A stretch of 64,000 bases of DNA, taken from CALMKX01 sp036274895. Lineage in GTDB: Bacteria > Acidobacteriota > Thermoanaerobaculia > Multivoradales > SZUA-115. The stretch is taken from contig DASUEU010000014.1 in assembly GCA_036274895.1 (NCBI GenBank), positions 32,859 through 96,858 of the forward strand, given 5' to 3'. Under the pieces are notes generated by a model, which made no database searches, was not told where the DNA came from, and saw only the letters and a program-made list of their open reading frames with translations. Shown here one piece after another: positions 49,522 through 58,812 of the stretch (the stretch's first letter is position 1; every line of letters begins with the position of its first letter). The translations under genes and the position numbers were made by a program.

Positions 49522-50605
49522 GAACGAAGCGCGCCGGCTCGAAGCCCCCTTCCGAGCCGGCCCGCAGGCCCACGCCGGGCGAGCCGCGGGGCGAGAAGCA
49601 GTCGGAAAGGAACAGCCAGCGGCCTGAGCCGGTGCGGGCGAGCTGGGTCAGCTCGACCAGGGTGCCGGTGTCGGCAGCGACCTCAAGAGGTACCTCCGCG
49701 AGCAGGCGGAAGCGACCCTGCTCGTCGATCTCGCTGACGAAGAGGGTCGGCTTCTTGCCCGGCCGTCGATCCCACCAGGCGAGCCCGAGGGGAGCCCCGA
49801 GGGTGCCGTTGGGCACGTCGAGGTCGAACTCGGTGCCGAAGGTCCAGATCTCGGTCCTCTCGATGCCCCAGGGGCGCCAGCGCGAGCCCTGCCAGGTGGC
49901 ACCCCGGTCCGGGCTCAGGTAGAGGTCGCCGTCGGCGGCCACGTAGACGGCACCGATGGGGCCCAGCGGGTAGAGCGATCCTTCCTTCTCTTCGGGCAGC
50001 CGTGGCAGGCCGACGGCCCAGGTGGTGGGAGGACCCTGGGCCGAGAAGCGGGCGCTGCCGCTGACCACGCCCTGCGGGTCCTCGGGAGCGGGGAGGGCGG
50101 CGGGGGAGCCGACGGCGAGGGCGGGCAGCTGGCCCTTCGCGACCCAGGCCCCGGCTTCGAAGCGCCAAGCGCTGGTCTCCACCCAGCCCGCCTCGGCAGG
50201 GCTGTGGACCACCAGCCAGGCGCTTCCCGAGCGATCGTAGAGGCTGGTGAGATTGGCCACGTTCGCTACCGCCAGAGGCTGCCCCAAGGGCCGCCATGCC
50301 GCGCCCTCGAGCCGCAGGGCCTCAACGCAGCCTTCGCCGCAGCGTTGCCAGGCGAAGAGGGAGCCGGCACCCACCGAGCCGGCGAAGAGGGCCGGCAAGT
50401 CGAGGGCGCGGGCCGTCTCCGAGCGCTCTGTGACGGTGATCAGGACCAGGGTGCCCGCCGGGTCTTCGAGGGCGTAGGAGAAGCTGCCGGCGGCGGTGTC
50501 GGCGCCGAAGAAGGTGAGGGGCCTGGGCTCGGGGCAGAGGGCCCCGCCCCCGGCGGCCCCTGAGCTCGCCAGGCTCCAGACGACCAGGCCGAGCAGGGCT
50601 CTCAT
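49508..50605 (-). CDS. Exported BNR/sialidase-fold-like protein, function unknown
   Basis: A 365-residue protein with a signal peptide (MRALLGLVVWSLASSGAAGGGA). The sequence is rich in short strands and contains one clear Asp-box, SPDRGATWQGSRW, typical of BNR or photosystem-stability-like beta propellers. Several Cys residues (ALCPEP, WQRCGEGCVEAL, FLSDCFSPRG) may form disulfides in the periplasm. No catalytic signature is visible. It overlaps the stop of leucine dehydrogenase by ATGA, an odd pairing of a secreted protein with a cytoplasmic enzyme. Confidence 0.6.
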   Translation of the reverse strand: MRALLGLVVWSLASSGAAGGGALCPEPRPLTFFGADTAAGSFSYALEDPAGTLVLITVTERSETARALDLPALFAGSVGAGSLFAWQRCGEGCVEALRLEGAAWRPLGQPLAVANVANLTSLYDRSGSAWLVVHSPAEAGWVETSAWRFEAGAWVAKGQLPALAVGSPAALPAPEDPQGVVSGSARFSAQGPPTTWAVGLPRLPEEKEGSLYPLGPIGAVYVAADGDLYLSPDRGATWQGSRWRPWGIERTEIWTFGTEFDLDVPNGTLGAPLGLAWWDRRPGKKPTLFVSEIDEQGRFRLLAEVPLEVAADTGTLVELTQLARTGSGRWLFLSDCFSPRGSPGVGLRAGSEGGFEPARFVPIER

Positions 50606-51702
50606 CGGAAGAGATGGGAGACGGAGCGCCCCCAGTGACGGCTGCCGGAGGCCTGGACCCGGGCGATGCGCTCCTCGGCCAGCCGGGCCGCGGCGGCGGC
50701 GGGCAGCAGCCCGTCGCGCTCGGCGATCTGGAAGACCCGGGAGACGTTGGCGTAGATCGCTTCGGCCATGCGCAGGGCTCGCTGCCGGTGGTAGCCGTGC
50801 TCGGAGAGCTCGTTGTAGACGTTGATCAGGCCGCCGGCGTTGATCACGTAGTCCGGGGCGTAGAGGATTCCCCGGGCAGCCAGGGCCTGGCCGTCGCGCT
50901 CCTCCTCGGCCAGCTGGTTGTTGGCCGCGCCGGCCACCGCCCGACAACGCAGGCGGGGGATGGTCTCGTCGTTGAGGGAGGCGCCCAGGGCGCAAGGAGC
51001 GAAGACGTCGCAGGAGATGTCGAAGATCGACTCGACCGGCACCAGTTCGACTCCGTGCTCGTCGGCGGCCCGCTGCCGGCGGTCGGCGTCGATGTCGCAG
51101 CCGAAGACCTTGGCTCCCTCCTTGGCGAGGTAGCCGGCCAGGTGGTAGCCGACGTTGCCGAGGCCCTGGACGCTCACCGAGCGGCCCTTCAGGCTGGCGC
51201 TGCCGTAGATCTTGTGTACGGCCGCCTTGAGGCCCTGGAGGGTGCCGAAGGCGGTGACCGGAGAGGGGTCGCCGCTGCCGCCCACGTCCTCGGGCACGCC
51301 GGTGACCCAACGGGTCTCGGCCTGGATGTGGTGCATGTCGGGCACCGAGGTGCCGACGTCCTCGGCCGTGATGTAGCGCCCGCCGAGCAGGTCGACGAAG
51401 CGACCGAAGGCCCGGAACAGCTCCTCGCTCTTCTCCGACTTGGGATCACCGAGGATCACGGCCTTGCCGCCACCCAGGTCGAGCCCGGCGGCGGCGGCCT
51501 TGTAGGTCATGCCGCGCGAGAGCCTCAGCACGTCGGTGACCGCGTCGTCCAGGCTGGCGTAGGGCCACATCCGGCAGCCGCCGAGCGCCGGGCCGAGGGT
51601 CGTCGAATGGATGGCGATGATGGCTTTGAGACCGACCTCGGGCTTGTTGCAGAAGAGCAAGCTCTCGTGGCCGGTGTCTGCTACCTGCTCAAAAAGGTCC
51701 AT
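50602..51702 (-). CDS. Leucine dehydrogenase (Glu/Leu/Phe/Val dehydrogenase family)
   Basis: A 366-residue NAD-dependent enzyme that interconverts branched-chain amino acids and 2-oxo acids. GLKAIIAIHSTTLGPALGGCRMWPY, LRLSRGMTYKAAAAGLDLGGGKAVILGDP (catalytic Lys) and RYITAEDVGTSVPDM are typical, and the Rossmann loop is VQGLGNVGYHLAGYL. The ATG at 51702 (MDLFEQVADTGHESLLFC) fits the family; a GTG 36 bases further out is less likely. It may supply branched oxo acids for iso-fatty acid synthesis (inference). The 140 bases upstream show no clear promoter. Confidence 0.93.
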   Translation of the reverse strand: MDLFEQVADTGHESLLFCNKPEVGLKAIIAIHSTTLGPALGGCRMWPYASLDDAVTDVLRLSRGMTYKAAAAGLDLGGGKAVILGDPKSEKSEELFRAFGRFVDLLGGRYITAEDVGTSVPDMHHIQAETRWVTGVPEDVGGSGDPSPVTAFGTLQGLKAAVHKIYGSASLKGRSVSVQGLGNVGYHLAGYLAKEGAKVFGCDIDADRRQRAADEHGVELVPVESIFDISCDVFAPCALGASLNDETIPRLRCRAVAGAANNQLAEEERDGQALAARGILYAPDYVINAGGLINVYNELSEHGYHRQRALRMAEAIYANVSRVFQIAERDGLLPAAAAARLAEERIARVQASGSRHWGRSVSHLFR

Positions 51703-51842
51703 GCGTTCTTCACACCTCGCTCCGACGGTGACGGGCACAGGGTCAGGGACTGTTCTACGGGATGGCTGCCGGCGGCCGGGCCAGCCGCGCGAGCATAGCG
51801 GATCGACCGCGGCCCGCCAAGACGAGCCGCGGCGAGAGCCAG

Positions 51843-53513
51843 CTACCGCCCGGAGTTGGGTGGTGAGGCGCGGGGCGGGGAGGTCGTGGAAGCCGGCAGG
51901 GTCGCGGGCTCTGCCTCGGGCTGGAGATGGATGCGTCGGACGTAGAGGCTGCCGGTCGCGGCCTCGACGCCCACCACCCCCCAGACGATCGAGGAGCCCG
52001 CTGGCGCCTCGGCGGTCAAGGTCGGGCCGCTGCGGACCGGGGCGTGAAAGAAGCGGTCGAGCTTGAGCAGCCTGGGCTGTGGCGCTCCCGGGGTGACCTC
52101 GATCACCACGCTGTAGAGCTCGAGAGACTTGGCCAGGGTCTCGCGGGGCCAGACCGGCTCGAAGCGCAGCTTGCGCTGGCCGGCGGTGATGTTGGCCGCG
52201 AACTCACCTTCGAGGCGCAGGAAGCGGGGCTCGAGGAGGGTGCGGCGAGCCTCGCCCTGGGGCCCACGGAAGACCAGGTCGGTGATCAAGAAACGCCGCT
52301 CCTGGACCGTGAGCTCCTCGAAGGGGCGGCGACCGGGTCCGCCCTTGGGCGTCCACACCGAAACGCCGGGCCGTTTGACCCGCACCTCCACGGCTTCGGC
52401 GGCACCGGGGCTCGAGGGGTAGTAGCCCAGCTCATAGTAGGCCGAGGTCCAGTCCACCACCCGGTCGGCGAGCACCTCGGTGTTGACGTGGGCGAGCACC
52501 TTGCCGCCGCTGACTTCGGCCATCTGCTGGAGTGTGCTCTCCCCGCGCGAGATCGAGTTCACGTAGGCGTTGGCGTCGCCTTCGATCTGGAACTGGGTGC
52601 TCTCGTCGATGCCGGCGTCGGTGAGCAGGTCGGTGTTGACGAAGAGAGGCATGGCACCGCTCTGGGCCAGGGCCTGGAGCGCGGGCTCGTAGTACCCGCG
52701 AACCGGAGCATGGCGGTCCCGGAACTGGACTCCCTCGTTGTAGATACCGCTGTCGAGGCCCTGGGAGAAGTAGAGCAGCAGCTTGGGACCGTGCAGCTGG
52801 CGCACGAAGGTGGCGAAGACCTGGAGGGCGTCGGCCTGGGCCCGCGCCTCGGTGGCGTATTGGGTCTGTTCGACGGCGTGGGACTCGATGTAGGCGTCGT
52901 AGACGTTGTCCAGCACCTGGGCGTTCTTGCCGCTGCCCTCGGGGATGGTGGGCAGGTCGGCGCGCAGGCGCAGGCGCTCGATGTTGGGCCGCAGCTCGCC
53001 GACCAGCTCGAGCACCCGGGCCCGGCCAGCGCCGTCCGCCGGCACCGGCCCGAGCTTCTGCTCGAAGCCGCGCTGGCTGTGGTAGGTCAGCAGATAGATC
53101 CAATCCGTGTCGGGAAGCTGGGCGAGCAGCTTCTCCGCGGCCTGCCGGCTGTTGAGCACCCCGCGGGGGGTGGAGAAGGCGAGGTCGAAGAGCATCAGCA
53201 CGTGGCGGCGGGTGGTCGGGGGCAGGAGGCGTTCGGCCGCCGCGCCGCTGCCCTCGACCCGCTGCGGAGCAACGGGGGCGCCGTAGCGGTCGAAGGCCGC
53301 GACCTCGACCCTCCGCCCGTCCACCCACAGCTCGAGCTCGCGGGCTTCGAGGTCGAAGACCGGGTCCTCGTTGGCGTCCACGGCGTAGAAGGGCACGGTC
53401 AGCAGCTCCACCTGGACCGTCTCGGAGTAGCGCTCGGACTCGAGGGCCGGCTCCTGGCCGCCGGCGGTGCCGGCGATGAGCAAGAGCATCAGGGCGATCG
53501 GCGTCGGTCTCAT
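51843..53513 (-). CDS. Exported VWFA-related protein, acidobacterial type (copy B)
   Basis: A 556-residue protein with a signal peptide (MRPTPIALMLLLIAGTAGGQ). It opens with the acidobacterial VWFA pattern VQVELLTVPFYAVDANEDPVFDLEARELELWVDGRRVEVAAFDR, then a VWA fold with RRHVLMLFDLAFSTPRGV in place of DxSxS, and KLLLYFSQGLDSGIYN. MIDAS metal residues are only partly kept, so metal binding is doubtful. The C-terminal half is beta-rich and ends in a Pro/Ser tail. Such proteins are probably surface or periplasmic adhesion or assembly factors. Coupled by ATGA to its paralogue upstream (53510-55126). Confidence 0.85.
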   Translation of the reverse strand: MRPTPIALMLLLIAGTAGGQEPALESERYSETVQVELLTVPFYAVDANEDPVFDLEARELELWVDGRRVEVAAFDRYGAPVAPQRVEGSGAAAERLLPPTTRRHVLMLFDLAFSTPRGVLNSRQAAEKLLAQLPDTDWIYLLTYHSQRGFEQKLGPVPADGAGRARVLELVGELRPNIERLRLRADLPTIPEGSGKNAQVLDNVYDAYIESHAVEQTQYATEARAQADALQVFATFVRQLHGPKLLLYFSQGLDSGIYNEGVQFRDRHAPVRGYYEPALQALAQSGAMPLFVNTDLLTDAGIDESTQFQIEGDANAYVNSISRGESTLQQMAEVSGGKVLAHVNTEVLADRVVDWTSAYYELGYYPSSPGAAEAVEVRVKRPGVSVWTPKGGPGRRPFEELTVQERRFLITDLVFRGPQGEARRTLLEPRFLRLEGEFAANITAGQRKLRFEPVWPRETLAKSLELYSVVIEVTPGAPQPRLLKLDRFFHAPVRSGPTLTAEAPAGSSIVWGVVGVEAATGSLYVRRIHLQPEAEPATLPASTTSPPRASPPNSGR

Positions 53514-55126
53514 CGGGGTTGCTCTCCTTGGGTAGCGGGCTTCGGCACTTCGAGCAGGAGGCGACGGTACCAGGTTCGGCCGGTGGCGGTCTCGACCGCC
53601 ACGATGCCCCAGATCGCGGCACCATCCCCGGGCAGGGTGGTCTCGAAGCGCCCGGGGCGGTCGTTGTCCCCGGCTTCGATGCGCTGGAAATGGCGAACCT
53701 CGGGCCGGCTCTGCCCCGGCCGGACCGCCAGCAGCACGTCGTAGACCTCGAGGGTGCCGGCGGTCGCCAGCTCGGTCCAGGTCGGCTCGAAGACCAGCCC
53801 GGTGCCCTGCTCGAGGCGGCGACCCGCCACCCGGCCGGGGATCTGTTGAAGGCCGGAAGCCTGCCGGGCAGGCGGCAGGGCCTCCGGTCCACGATGGACC
53901 AGGGCAGCGACCCAGTCCTTACCGCCCAGCTCGGGGTGGCTGCGCGGGCCACGCCGGTCGTGGGGTGCCGCCAGCACCTGAGCACGCACTCCGGGTCGCC
54001 GGATGCGGATCTCGATCGCGGCCAAGGCGGGTGCCGGCCGCGCCTTGTCGTGGTAGGTGCCCACCTCGTAGTAGGCGGCGGTCACGGCCTGGAGACGTCG
54101 GCCGAGGAAGTTGGCGTCCGGCCCCTCGGCATAGAGGCCGCCGGCGGCCTCGCCGAAGTGGCGCAGGGAGTCCCGGCCGCCCGAGCTGGCCCCCAGGGGG
54201 TTGATGAACAGGGTCACGATGCCGGCCTCCGCCAGCCGCGCGAGGGGCCTTTCGAAGGTGTCCAGCAACGGCGTCTGGTAGCGGGCCCTGACGTGGTAGA
54301 GGCCGGGACCGCTGCCGGCCATCAGGCCGTCGTCACCGCCGAAGAAGAGCTCGGAGCTCGGGCCGTCGGAGAAAAAGGCGAGCAGCTTGGTGCCCGGCAT
54401 CGAGCCGAGGTGCCCGGCGAGGGCGTCGAACGCCGAGGCCAGGCTCTCCGCCGCGCCGCGGTACTGGCCCAGGCCGGAGGCACGGATGACGTCCATGTCG
54501 AAGTGGATCTGTTCCGACGGTACTCCCAGCGCACCGCGGCCGCCCGCCGAGCTGCTGCCCGCTGGGGAGTTCTCGATGCCGCTGCCGGCGTTCAAGGTGA
54601 GCAGGTTCGAGGCCTCGATCGTCTCGAGCTGCAACAGAACCGTCTCGGCCCTGGCGGCCGGCACGCCGGTCACCAGGGTCCTGAGGCCGCTGCCGGCATC
54701 GAAGACGAGGAGGTGCAGCTGATCGGTGGGGGCGGCCCCTGCGAGTAGGGTCGCGATCGTCTTGCGGGTGGTGCGCAGGCTGCCGGGCGACTGGAAGGCC
54801 TGATCGATTAGCAGGACCAGATGGCGAGGGGGCGGTGCGAAGCGGACTTCGTCCAGGGAGGGAGCGGTGCCGGCGCTGGGCCGATGGGCGGTGCCGTCGA
54901 AGGAGTCGACGCTCACCGGCGCGCCGTCGATCAGCAGCTCGACCTCTTCCTCGCGCAGGTCGAGGATCGGCCGGTCGCGCTGGTCGAACGCGAAGAAGGG
55001 GACGTTGAGCAGCTGGACTTCGAGGGTCTCGCCGAAGCCCGGGGGGGCCGGCAGGGGCGACTCCGCGGCCAAGGCGGGCGACAGTCCGAGAAGGGCGAGG
55101 CCCGTGACGGGGAGCCATCGCTTCAT
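53510..55126 (-). CDS. Exported VWFA-related protein, acidobacterial type (copy A)
   Basis: A 538-residue paralogue of the next gene. Signal peptide MKRWLPVTGLALLGLSPALA, then LEVQLLNVPFFAFDQRDRPILDLREEEVELLIDGAPVSVDSFDG and PPPRHLVLLIDQAFQSPGSLRTTRKTIATLLAG. Domain order and the C-terminal motif (GAAIWGIVAVETATGRTWYRRLLLE) match the partner's SSIVWGVVGVEAATGSLYVRRIHL, which shows a full-length tandem duplication that has diverged widely. First gene of the pair; GGAGGGAC lies upstream of the ATG. Divergent from queG. Confidence 0.85.
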   Translation of the reverse strand: MKRWLPVTGLALLGLSPALAAESPLPAPPGFGETLEVQLLNVPFFAFDQRDRPILDLREEEVELLIDGAPVSVDSFDGTAHRPSAGTAPSLDEVRFAPPPRHLVLLIDQAFQSPGSLRTTRKTIATLLAGAAPTDQLHLLVFDAGSGLRTLVTGVPAARAETVLLQLETIEASNLLTLNAGSGIENSPAGSSSAGGRGALGVPSEQIHFDMDVIRASGLGQYRGAAESLASAFDALAGHLGSMPGTKLLAFFSDGPSSELFFGGDDGLMAGSGPGLYHVRARYQTPLLDTFERPLARLAEAGIVTLFINPLGASSGGRDSLRHFGEAAGGLYAEGPDANFLGRRLQAVTAAYYEVGTYHDKARPAPALAAIEIRIRRPGVRAQVLAAPHDRRGPRSHPELGGKDWVAALVHRGPEALPPARQASGLQQIPGRVAGRRLEQGTGLVFEPTWTELATAGTLEVYDVLLAVRPGQSRPEVRHFQRIEAGDNDRPGRFETTLPGDGAAIWGIVAVETATGRTWYRRLLLEVPKPATQGEQPR

Positions 55127-55268
55127 GGTCGAGTCCCTCCGGGAGGACGGTTGGAGGCCGCAGATGAACGTTTGGCGAGTTGTTCAGCAAATTCCATACC
55201 TGAGGCGGTCCCTCGGTCGAAGCCCACGCCAAGGGCGGATCCGAGCCGCCACGGCCTTGCGCCGGCCG

Positions 55269-55274
55269 TACAAT
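55269..55274 (+). promoter_or_regulatory. -10-like TACAAT before queG
   Basis: TACAAT ends eight bases before ATG 55283. No -35 of quality is present. The short distance suggests a leaderless or very short-leader message. Confidence 0.45.
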
Positions 55275-55282
55275 TCAGAAGA

Positions 55283-56464
55283 ATGAACTCAACTCGACGT
55301 ACCGCCCTCGTCCGCGCGTGGGCCCTGGAGCAGGGTTTCGACCGGGTGGGCATCGCCCGGCTCGACCCCCTGCCGCACGGTCCGGCCCTGCTCGCCTGGC
55401 TCGAGCGGGGTGACCAAGCCGGGATGGAGTGGATGGGCCGCCGGCTCGAAGCACGCCTCGATCCCTCGCAGGCCCTTCCCGGAGCGAGGGTGGCAATCTG
55501 CGTCGCCCTGCAATACCACCCTCCCGAGGGCGCAGCGGAGCCCGCCGGCGACCTTTGGCCCCGCGTCGCCCGCTACGCCCGCGGCCTCGACTACCACAAC
55601 GTGATGGGGGAGCGCCTCGCGGCCCTCGGCGACCGCCTGCGCGAGGCCTTCCCGGGCACCGAGAGCCGCTTCTACGTGGACACCGGCCCGGTGCTCGAGC
55701 GCGAGCTGGCGGCGCGAGCGGGCCTGGGAGCGGTGGGCAAGCACAGCCTGTTGCTCAACCCGGAGGGTGGCTCGTGGTTCCTCCTCGGTGAGCTGTTCAC
55801 CACGCTGGATCTCGATCCTGGCGAGCCCCTGACCGATCTTTGCGGCCGCTGCCGGCTCTGCCTCGACGCCTGCCCGACCGGCGCCCTGCCGGAGCCCTAC
55901 CGGCTCGACAGCCGGCGCTGCATCAGCTACTGGACGATCGAGCATCGCGGTTCCCTGCCCGAGGAGGCGCGGGAGATGCTGGGAGAGTGGGTCTTCGGCT
56001 GCGACGTCTGCCAGGAGGTCTGTCCCTGGAACCGCGGCCCCCGCCGCCGGGACACGGCCGACGAAGCGTTCCAGCTGCCGAGCGCGCGGGCCGAGTTGGA
56101 CCTGGCCGGCCTCCTGGGCCTGGGCCGCGAAGACTACGTCGAGAGCTTCCGGGGCTCGCCCCTCAAGCGGGCCAAGCTCAGCGGCCTCAAGCGCAATGCC
56201 GCCGTGGTCATGGGCAACCGCGGCGACCCTCGCTACGTCCCCGCCCTCGAGCGGGCGCTCGAGGACCAGGATCCCGTGGTGCGCGAGCATGCGGCCTGGG
56301 CGTTGGGGAGGATCGGTGGACCCGAGGCTCTGCGTGTCCTCGTCGGGGCGCTCGAGCGGGAGGGGGAGCCGTCCGTGCGCGCCGAGCTTGGCGAGGCGCG
56401 GGCGCGGTTGACACCTCCGCCGGCCGCCCCTATACTCCCAATCCCCGAGTTCTCAAAGGTTTAG
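55283..56464 (+). CDS. queG: Epoxyqueuosine reductase QueG
   Basis: A 393-residue cobalamin- and iron-sulfur-dependent enzyme that makes queuosine in the last step of tRNA wobble modification. It opens FDRVGIARLDPLP and GMEWMGRRLEARLDP, with FYVDTGPVLERELAARAGLGAVGKHSLLLNPEGGSWFLLGELFT. Two 4Fe-4S motifs are present: CGRCRLCLDACPTGAL and CDVCQEVCPWN. The C-terminus has a HEAT repeat (RALEDQDPVVREHAAWALGRIGGPEALRVLVGAL). Its 3' coding part carries the rpsA promoter. Confidence 0.96.
   Translation: MNSTRRTALVRAWALEQGFDRVGIARLDPLPHGPALLAWLERGDQAGMEWMGRRLEARLDPSQALPGARVAICVALQYHPPEGAAEPAGDLWPRVARYARGLDYHNVMGERLAALGDRLREAFPGTESRFYVDTGPVLERELAARAGLGAVGKHSLLLNPEGGSWFLLGELFTTLDLDPGEPLTDLCGRCRLCLDACPTGALPEPYRLDSRRCISYWTIEHRGSLPEEAREMLGEWVFGCDVCQEVCPWNRGPRRRDTADEAFQLPSARAELDLAGLLGLGREDYVESFRGSPLKRAKLSGLKRNAAVVMGNRGDPRYVPALERALEDQDPVVREHAAWALGRIGGPEALRVLVGALEREGEPSVRAELGEARARLTPPPAAPILPIPEFSKV
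56408..56436 (+). promoter_or_regulatory. Sigma70 promoter of rpsA inside queG
   Basis: TTGACA (56408-56413), exactly 17 bases, TATACT (56431-56436). It is the best promoter in the window and lies within the last codons of queG. Transcription would start near 56443 and give a leader of about 100 bases to the rpsA ATG, with an AAGGAGGT ribosome site at 56525-56532. Confidence 0.8.
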
Positions 56465-56543
56465 CGGATCCACCCCGCGCCGACACTCGGATGAGCAGGC
56501 GCAGCGCGCCTGAATCCCATTAACAAGGAGGTCTTACTTTTCC

Positions 56544-58412
56544 ATGCAGTCCACCGAAGAGCATCGCGAGGCGGAGTCCGCGCCCATCCCCGGGGCCGAG
56601 GTTACGCCGGAGCTCGAAGCAGCTCCCACAGCCCCAGAGGCTGGCGCCGTGAAGAGCCGCACGCGGGAGGACGCGGCCAGCCGCGCCCTCGACGAGGACG
56701 AAGACGCCCTCTTCGCGGATCCCAAGGATCACCCTGAATACCAGAAGCTGGTTGCCATGTACGACGACAGCATGCGCAACCTGAACGAAGGTGAGATTGT
56801 CATCGGTCGGGTGATCGGTGTCACCGAGAACGACGTCATCATCGACGTCGGCTACAAGTCCGAAGGTCTGGTGCCTAAGGCCGAGTTCCTGGACCGTGAC
56901 GGCAACCTGAAGGTCGCAGTCGGGGACGAGGTGGACGTCCTCCTCGAGAAGACCGAGGATCAGGAAGGTCACGTATTGCTCTCCCGCCAGAAGGCCGAGC
57001 GCCTCAAGCGCTGGACCGATATCGAGACGGCGTTCCGGGACGGCACCATCGTCACCGGCCGCGTCATCGACCGCATCAAGGGGGGCCTCACCGTCGACGT
57101 CGGTTTGCGCGCCTTCCTGCCGGGCTCCCTGGTCGACATCAAGCCGGTCAAGAACCTCGAGTCCCTGAAGGGTCAGGAGCTCGAGTTCAAAGTCATCTCC
57201 ATCGACCGTCGTCGCAACAACATCGTGCTGTCCCGAAAGGCCGTGCTCGAGAAGGAATTCGCCAAGAAGAAGGCGGAGACCTTGAAGCGACTCGAGACCG
57301 GCGCGCGCCTGACCGGCGTGGTCAAGAACATCACCGACTACGGCGTGTTCATCGACCTCGGCGGCATCGACGGTCTGCTGCACATCACCGACATCTCCTG
57401 GGGCCGCGTCAACAAGCCGAGCGATCATTTCTCGGTGGGCGACGAGGCCGAGGTGGTGGTCCTCAAGTTCGACCCCGACACCGAGCGGGTCTCTCTCGGC
57501 TACAAGCAGAAGTCCGAGGATCCCTGGACCCTGGTCGACAAGAAGTACCCGCCGGGCTCGCGCGTGCGCGGCACGGTGGTCAGCCTGGTCGATTACGGCG
57601 CCTTCGTGGAGATCGAAGAGGGCGTCGAGGGCCTGATCCACGTCAGCGAGATGTCGTGGACCAAGAAGGTCGTCAACCCGGCGAAGATCCTCACCGTGGG
57701 CGACGTGGTCGAGGCGATCGTCTCCGAGCTCGACATGGAGCAGCGTCGCATCAGCCTGTCGTTGCGTCAGACCGAGCGCAATCCCTGGGAGGAGCTCTCC
57801 GATCACTTCCCGGTGGGCAGCATCATCGAGGGTCGGGTGCGCAACCTCACGGATTTCGGCGCTTTCGTCGAGATCCTCGAGGGCATCGACGGCCTGATCC
57901 ACGTCTCCGACATGAGCTGGACCAAGCGCGTCAAGCATCCCGCCGAGGTGCTCAAGAAGGGCGAGCTGGTGCGCGCGCGGATCACCAACATCGACGTCGA
58001 GAACCAGCGCGTTTCCCTCTCGATCAAGGAGTTCATGCCCAACGAGTGGGATGACTTCGTGTCACAGTTCAAGGTCGGCGACGAGGTCACCGGCCGCATC
58101 GTCAACATCACCGATTTCGGGCTCTTCATCGACATCTATCAGGGGCTCGAGGGCTTGGCGCACGTCAGCGAAATCGAGGTCGCCGGCAAGCTCGATGATC
58201 ACTTCGCAGTCGGACAGTGGGTGACGGCGAAGATCCTGCGCATCGAGGGCGAAGAGAAGAAGGTGGGCCTGTCGATGCGCGGCGTCCTGCAGCCTTCGGC
58301 CGAAGAGATCGCCGAGCTCGAGGAGCAGGTCAGGAAGGCCATGGAAGAGCGGGAGCGTGCCGCCGCAGAGGCAGTGGCCGAGCTCGGTCTGGAGCAAGAG
58401 ACCGAGGGTTGA
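56544..58412 (+). CDS. rpsA: Ribosomal protein bS1
   Basis: A 622-residue S1 with six S1/OB domains. The first two (GEIVIGRVIGVTENDVIIDVGYKSEGLVP, GTIVTGRVIDRIKGGLTVDVGLRAFLPGSLVDI) dock the ribosome; four canonical repeats follow, from TGVVKNITDYGVFIDLGGIDGLLHITDISW to TGRIVNITDFGLFIDIYQGLEGLAHVSEI. About 80 acidic N-terminal residues precede the first domain, longer than in E. coli. It delivers mRNA to the ribosome. An IHF/HU gene follows, as ihfB follows rpsA in E. coli. Confidence 0.97.
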   Translation: MQSTEEHREAESAPIPGAEVTPELEAAPTAPEAGAVKSRTREDAASRALDEDEDALFADPKDHPEYQKLVAMYDDSMRNLNEGEIVIGRVIGVTENDVIIDVGYKSEGLVPKAEFLDRDGNLKVAVGDEVDVLLEKTEDQEGHVLLSRQKAERLKRWTDIETAFRDGTIVTGRVIDRIKGGLTVDVGLRAFLPGSLVDIKPVKNLESLKGQELEFKVISIDRRRNNIVLSRKAVLEKEFAKKKAETLKRLETGARLTGVVKNITDYGVFIDLGGIDGLLHITDISWGRVNKPSDHFSVGDEAEVVVLKFDPDTERVSLGYKQKSEDPWTLVDKKYPPGSRVRGTVVSLVDYGAFVEIEEGVEGLIHVSEMSWTKKVVNPAKILTVGDVVEAIVSELDMEQRRISLSLRQTERNPWEELSDHFPVGSIIEGRVRNLTDFGAFVEILEGIDGLIHVSDMSWTKRVKHPAEVLKKGELVRARITNIDVENQRVSLSIKEFMPNEWDDFVSQFKVGDEVTGRIVNITDFGLFIDIYQGLEGLAHVSEIEVAGKLDDHFAVGQWVTAKILRIEGEEKKVGLSMRGVLQPSAEEIAELEEQVRKAMEERERAAAEAVAELGLEQETEG

Positions 58413-58430
58413 TCCGCTGGAGCGAGCTGC

Positions 58431-58460
58431 TGTCGGCGGCCGGAGAGCCAGTCGCCGACA
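58431..58460 (+). terminator. Inverted repeat after rpsA
   Basis: TGTCGGCG (58431-58438) and CGCCGACA (58453-58460) form an 8-bp stem with a 14-base loop between rpsA and the IHF/HU gene. No T-run follows, so it may attenuate or protect the rpsA message rather than end it. Confidence 0.3.
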
Positions 58461-58519
58461 GCGGTTATTTCGATCAAGCAGGGATGACGTCGGGGGTCAC
58501 GGTGTCGATCAAAGATGGC

Positions 58520-58801
58520 ATGACCAAGGCCGAGCTCGTCGACGAGGTCGCTCGTTCGACCCAGCTGACGAAGAAACACGCCGAAATCATTGTCAATACC
58601 GTCTTCGACAGTATCGTCATATCACTCAAAGCCGGGGAGAAGATCGAGCTTCGCGGCTTCGGCAGCTTCCGCATCCGTCAACGCGGCTCTCGCCTCGGGC
58701 GGAATCCGAAGACGGGAGACCAGGTCGCGGTGCCGCCCAAGCGGATTCCTTACTTCAAGCCGGGCAAAGAGCTGCGCGACCTGCTCAACGGCGAAGGCTG
58801 A
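58520..58801 (+). CDS. IHF/HU-family DNA-binding protein
   Basis: A 93-residue protein: MTKAELVDEVARSTQLTKKHAEIIVNTVFDSIVISLKAGEKIELRGFGSFRIRQRGSRLGRNPKTGDQVAVPPKRIPYFKPGKELRDLLNG. The RNPKTG arm and a following Pro that kinks DNA are kept. Position directly after rpsA and the sequence suggest an IHF-beta-like member. ATG 58520 matches the family start; ATG 58484, in frame, would add 12 residues. No strong ribosome site stands before either. Confidence 0.92.
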   Translation: MTKAELVDEVARSTQLTKKHAEIIVNTVFDSIVISLKAGEKIELRGFGSFRIRQRGSRLGRNPKTGDQVAVPPKRIPYFKPGKELRDLLNGEG

Positions 58802-58812
58802 GGTCTCGTCCG

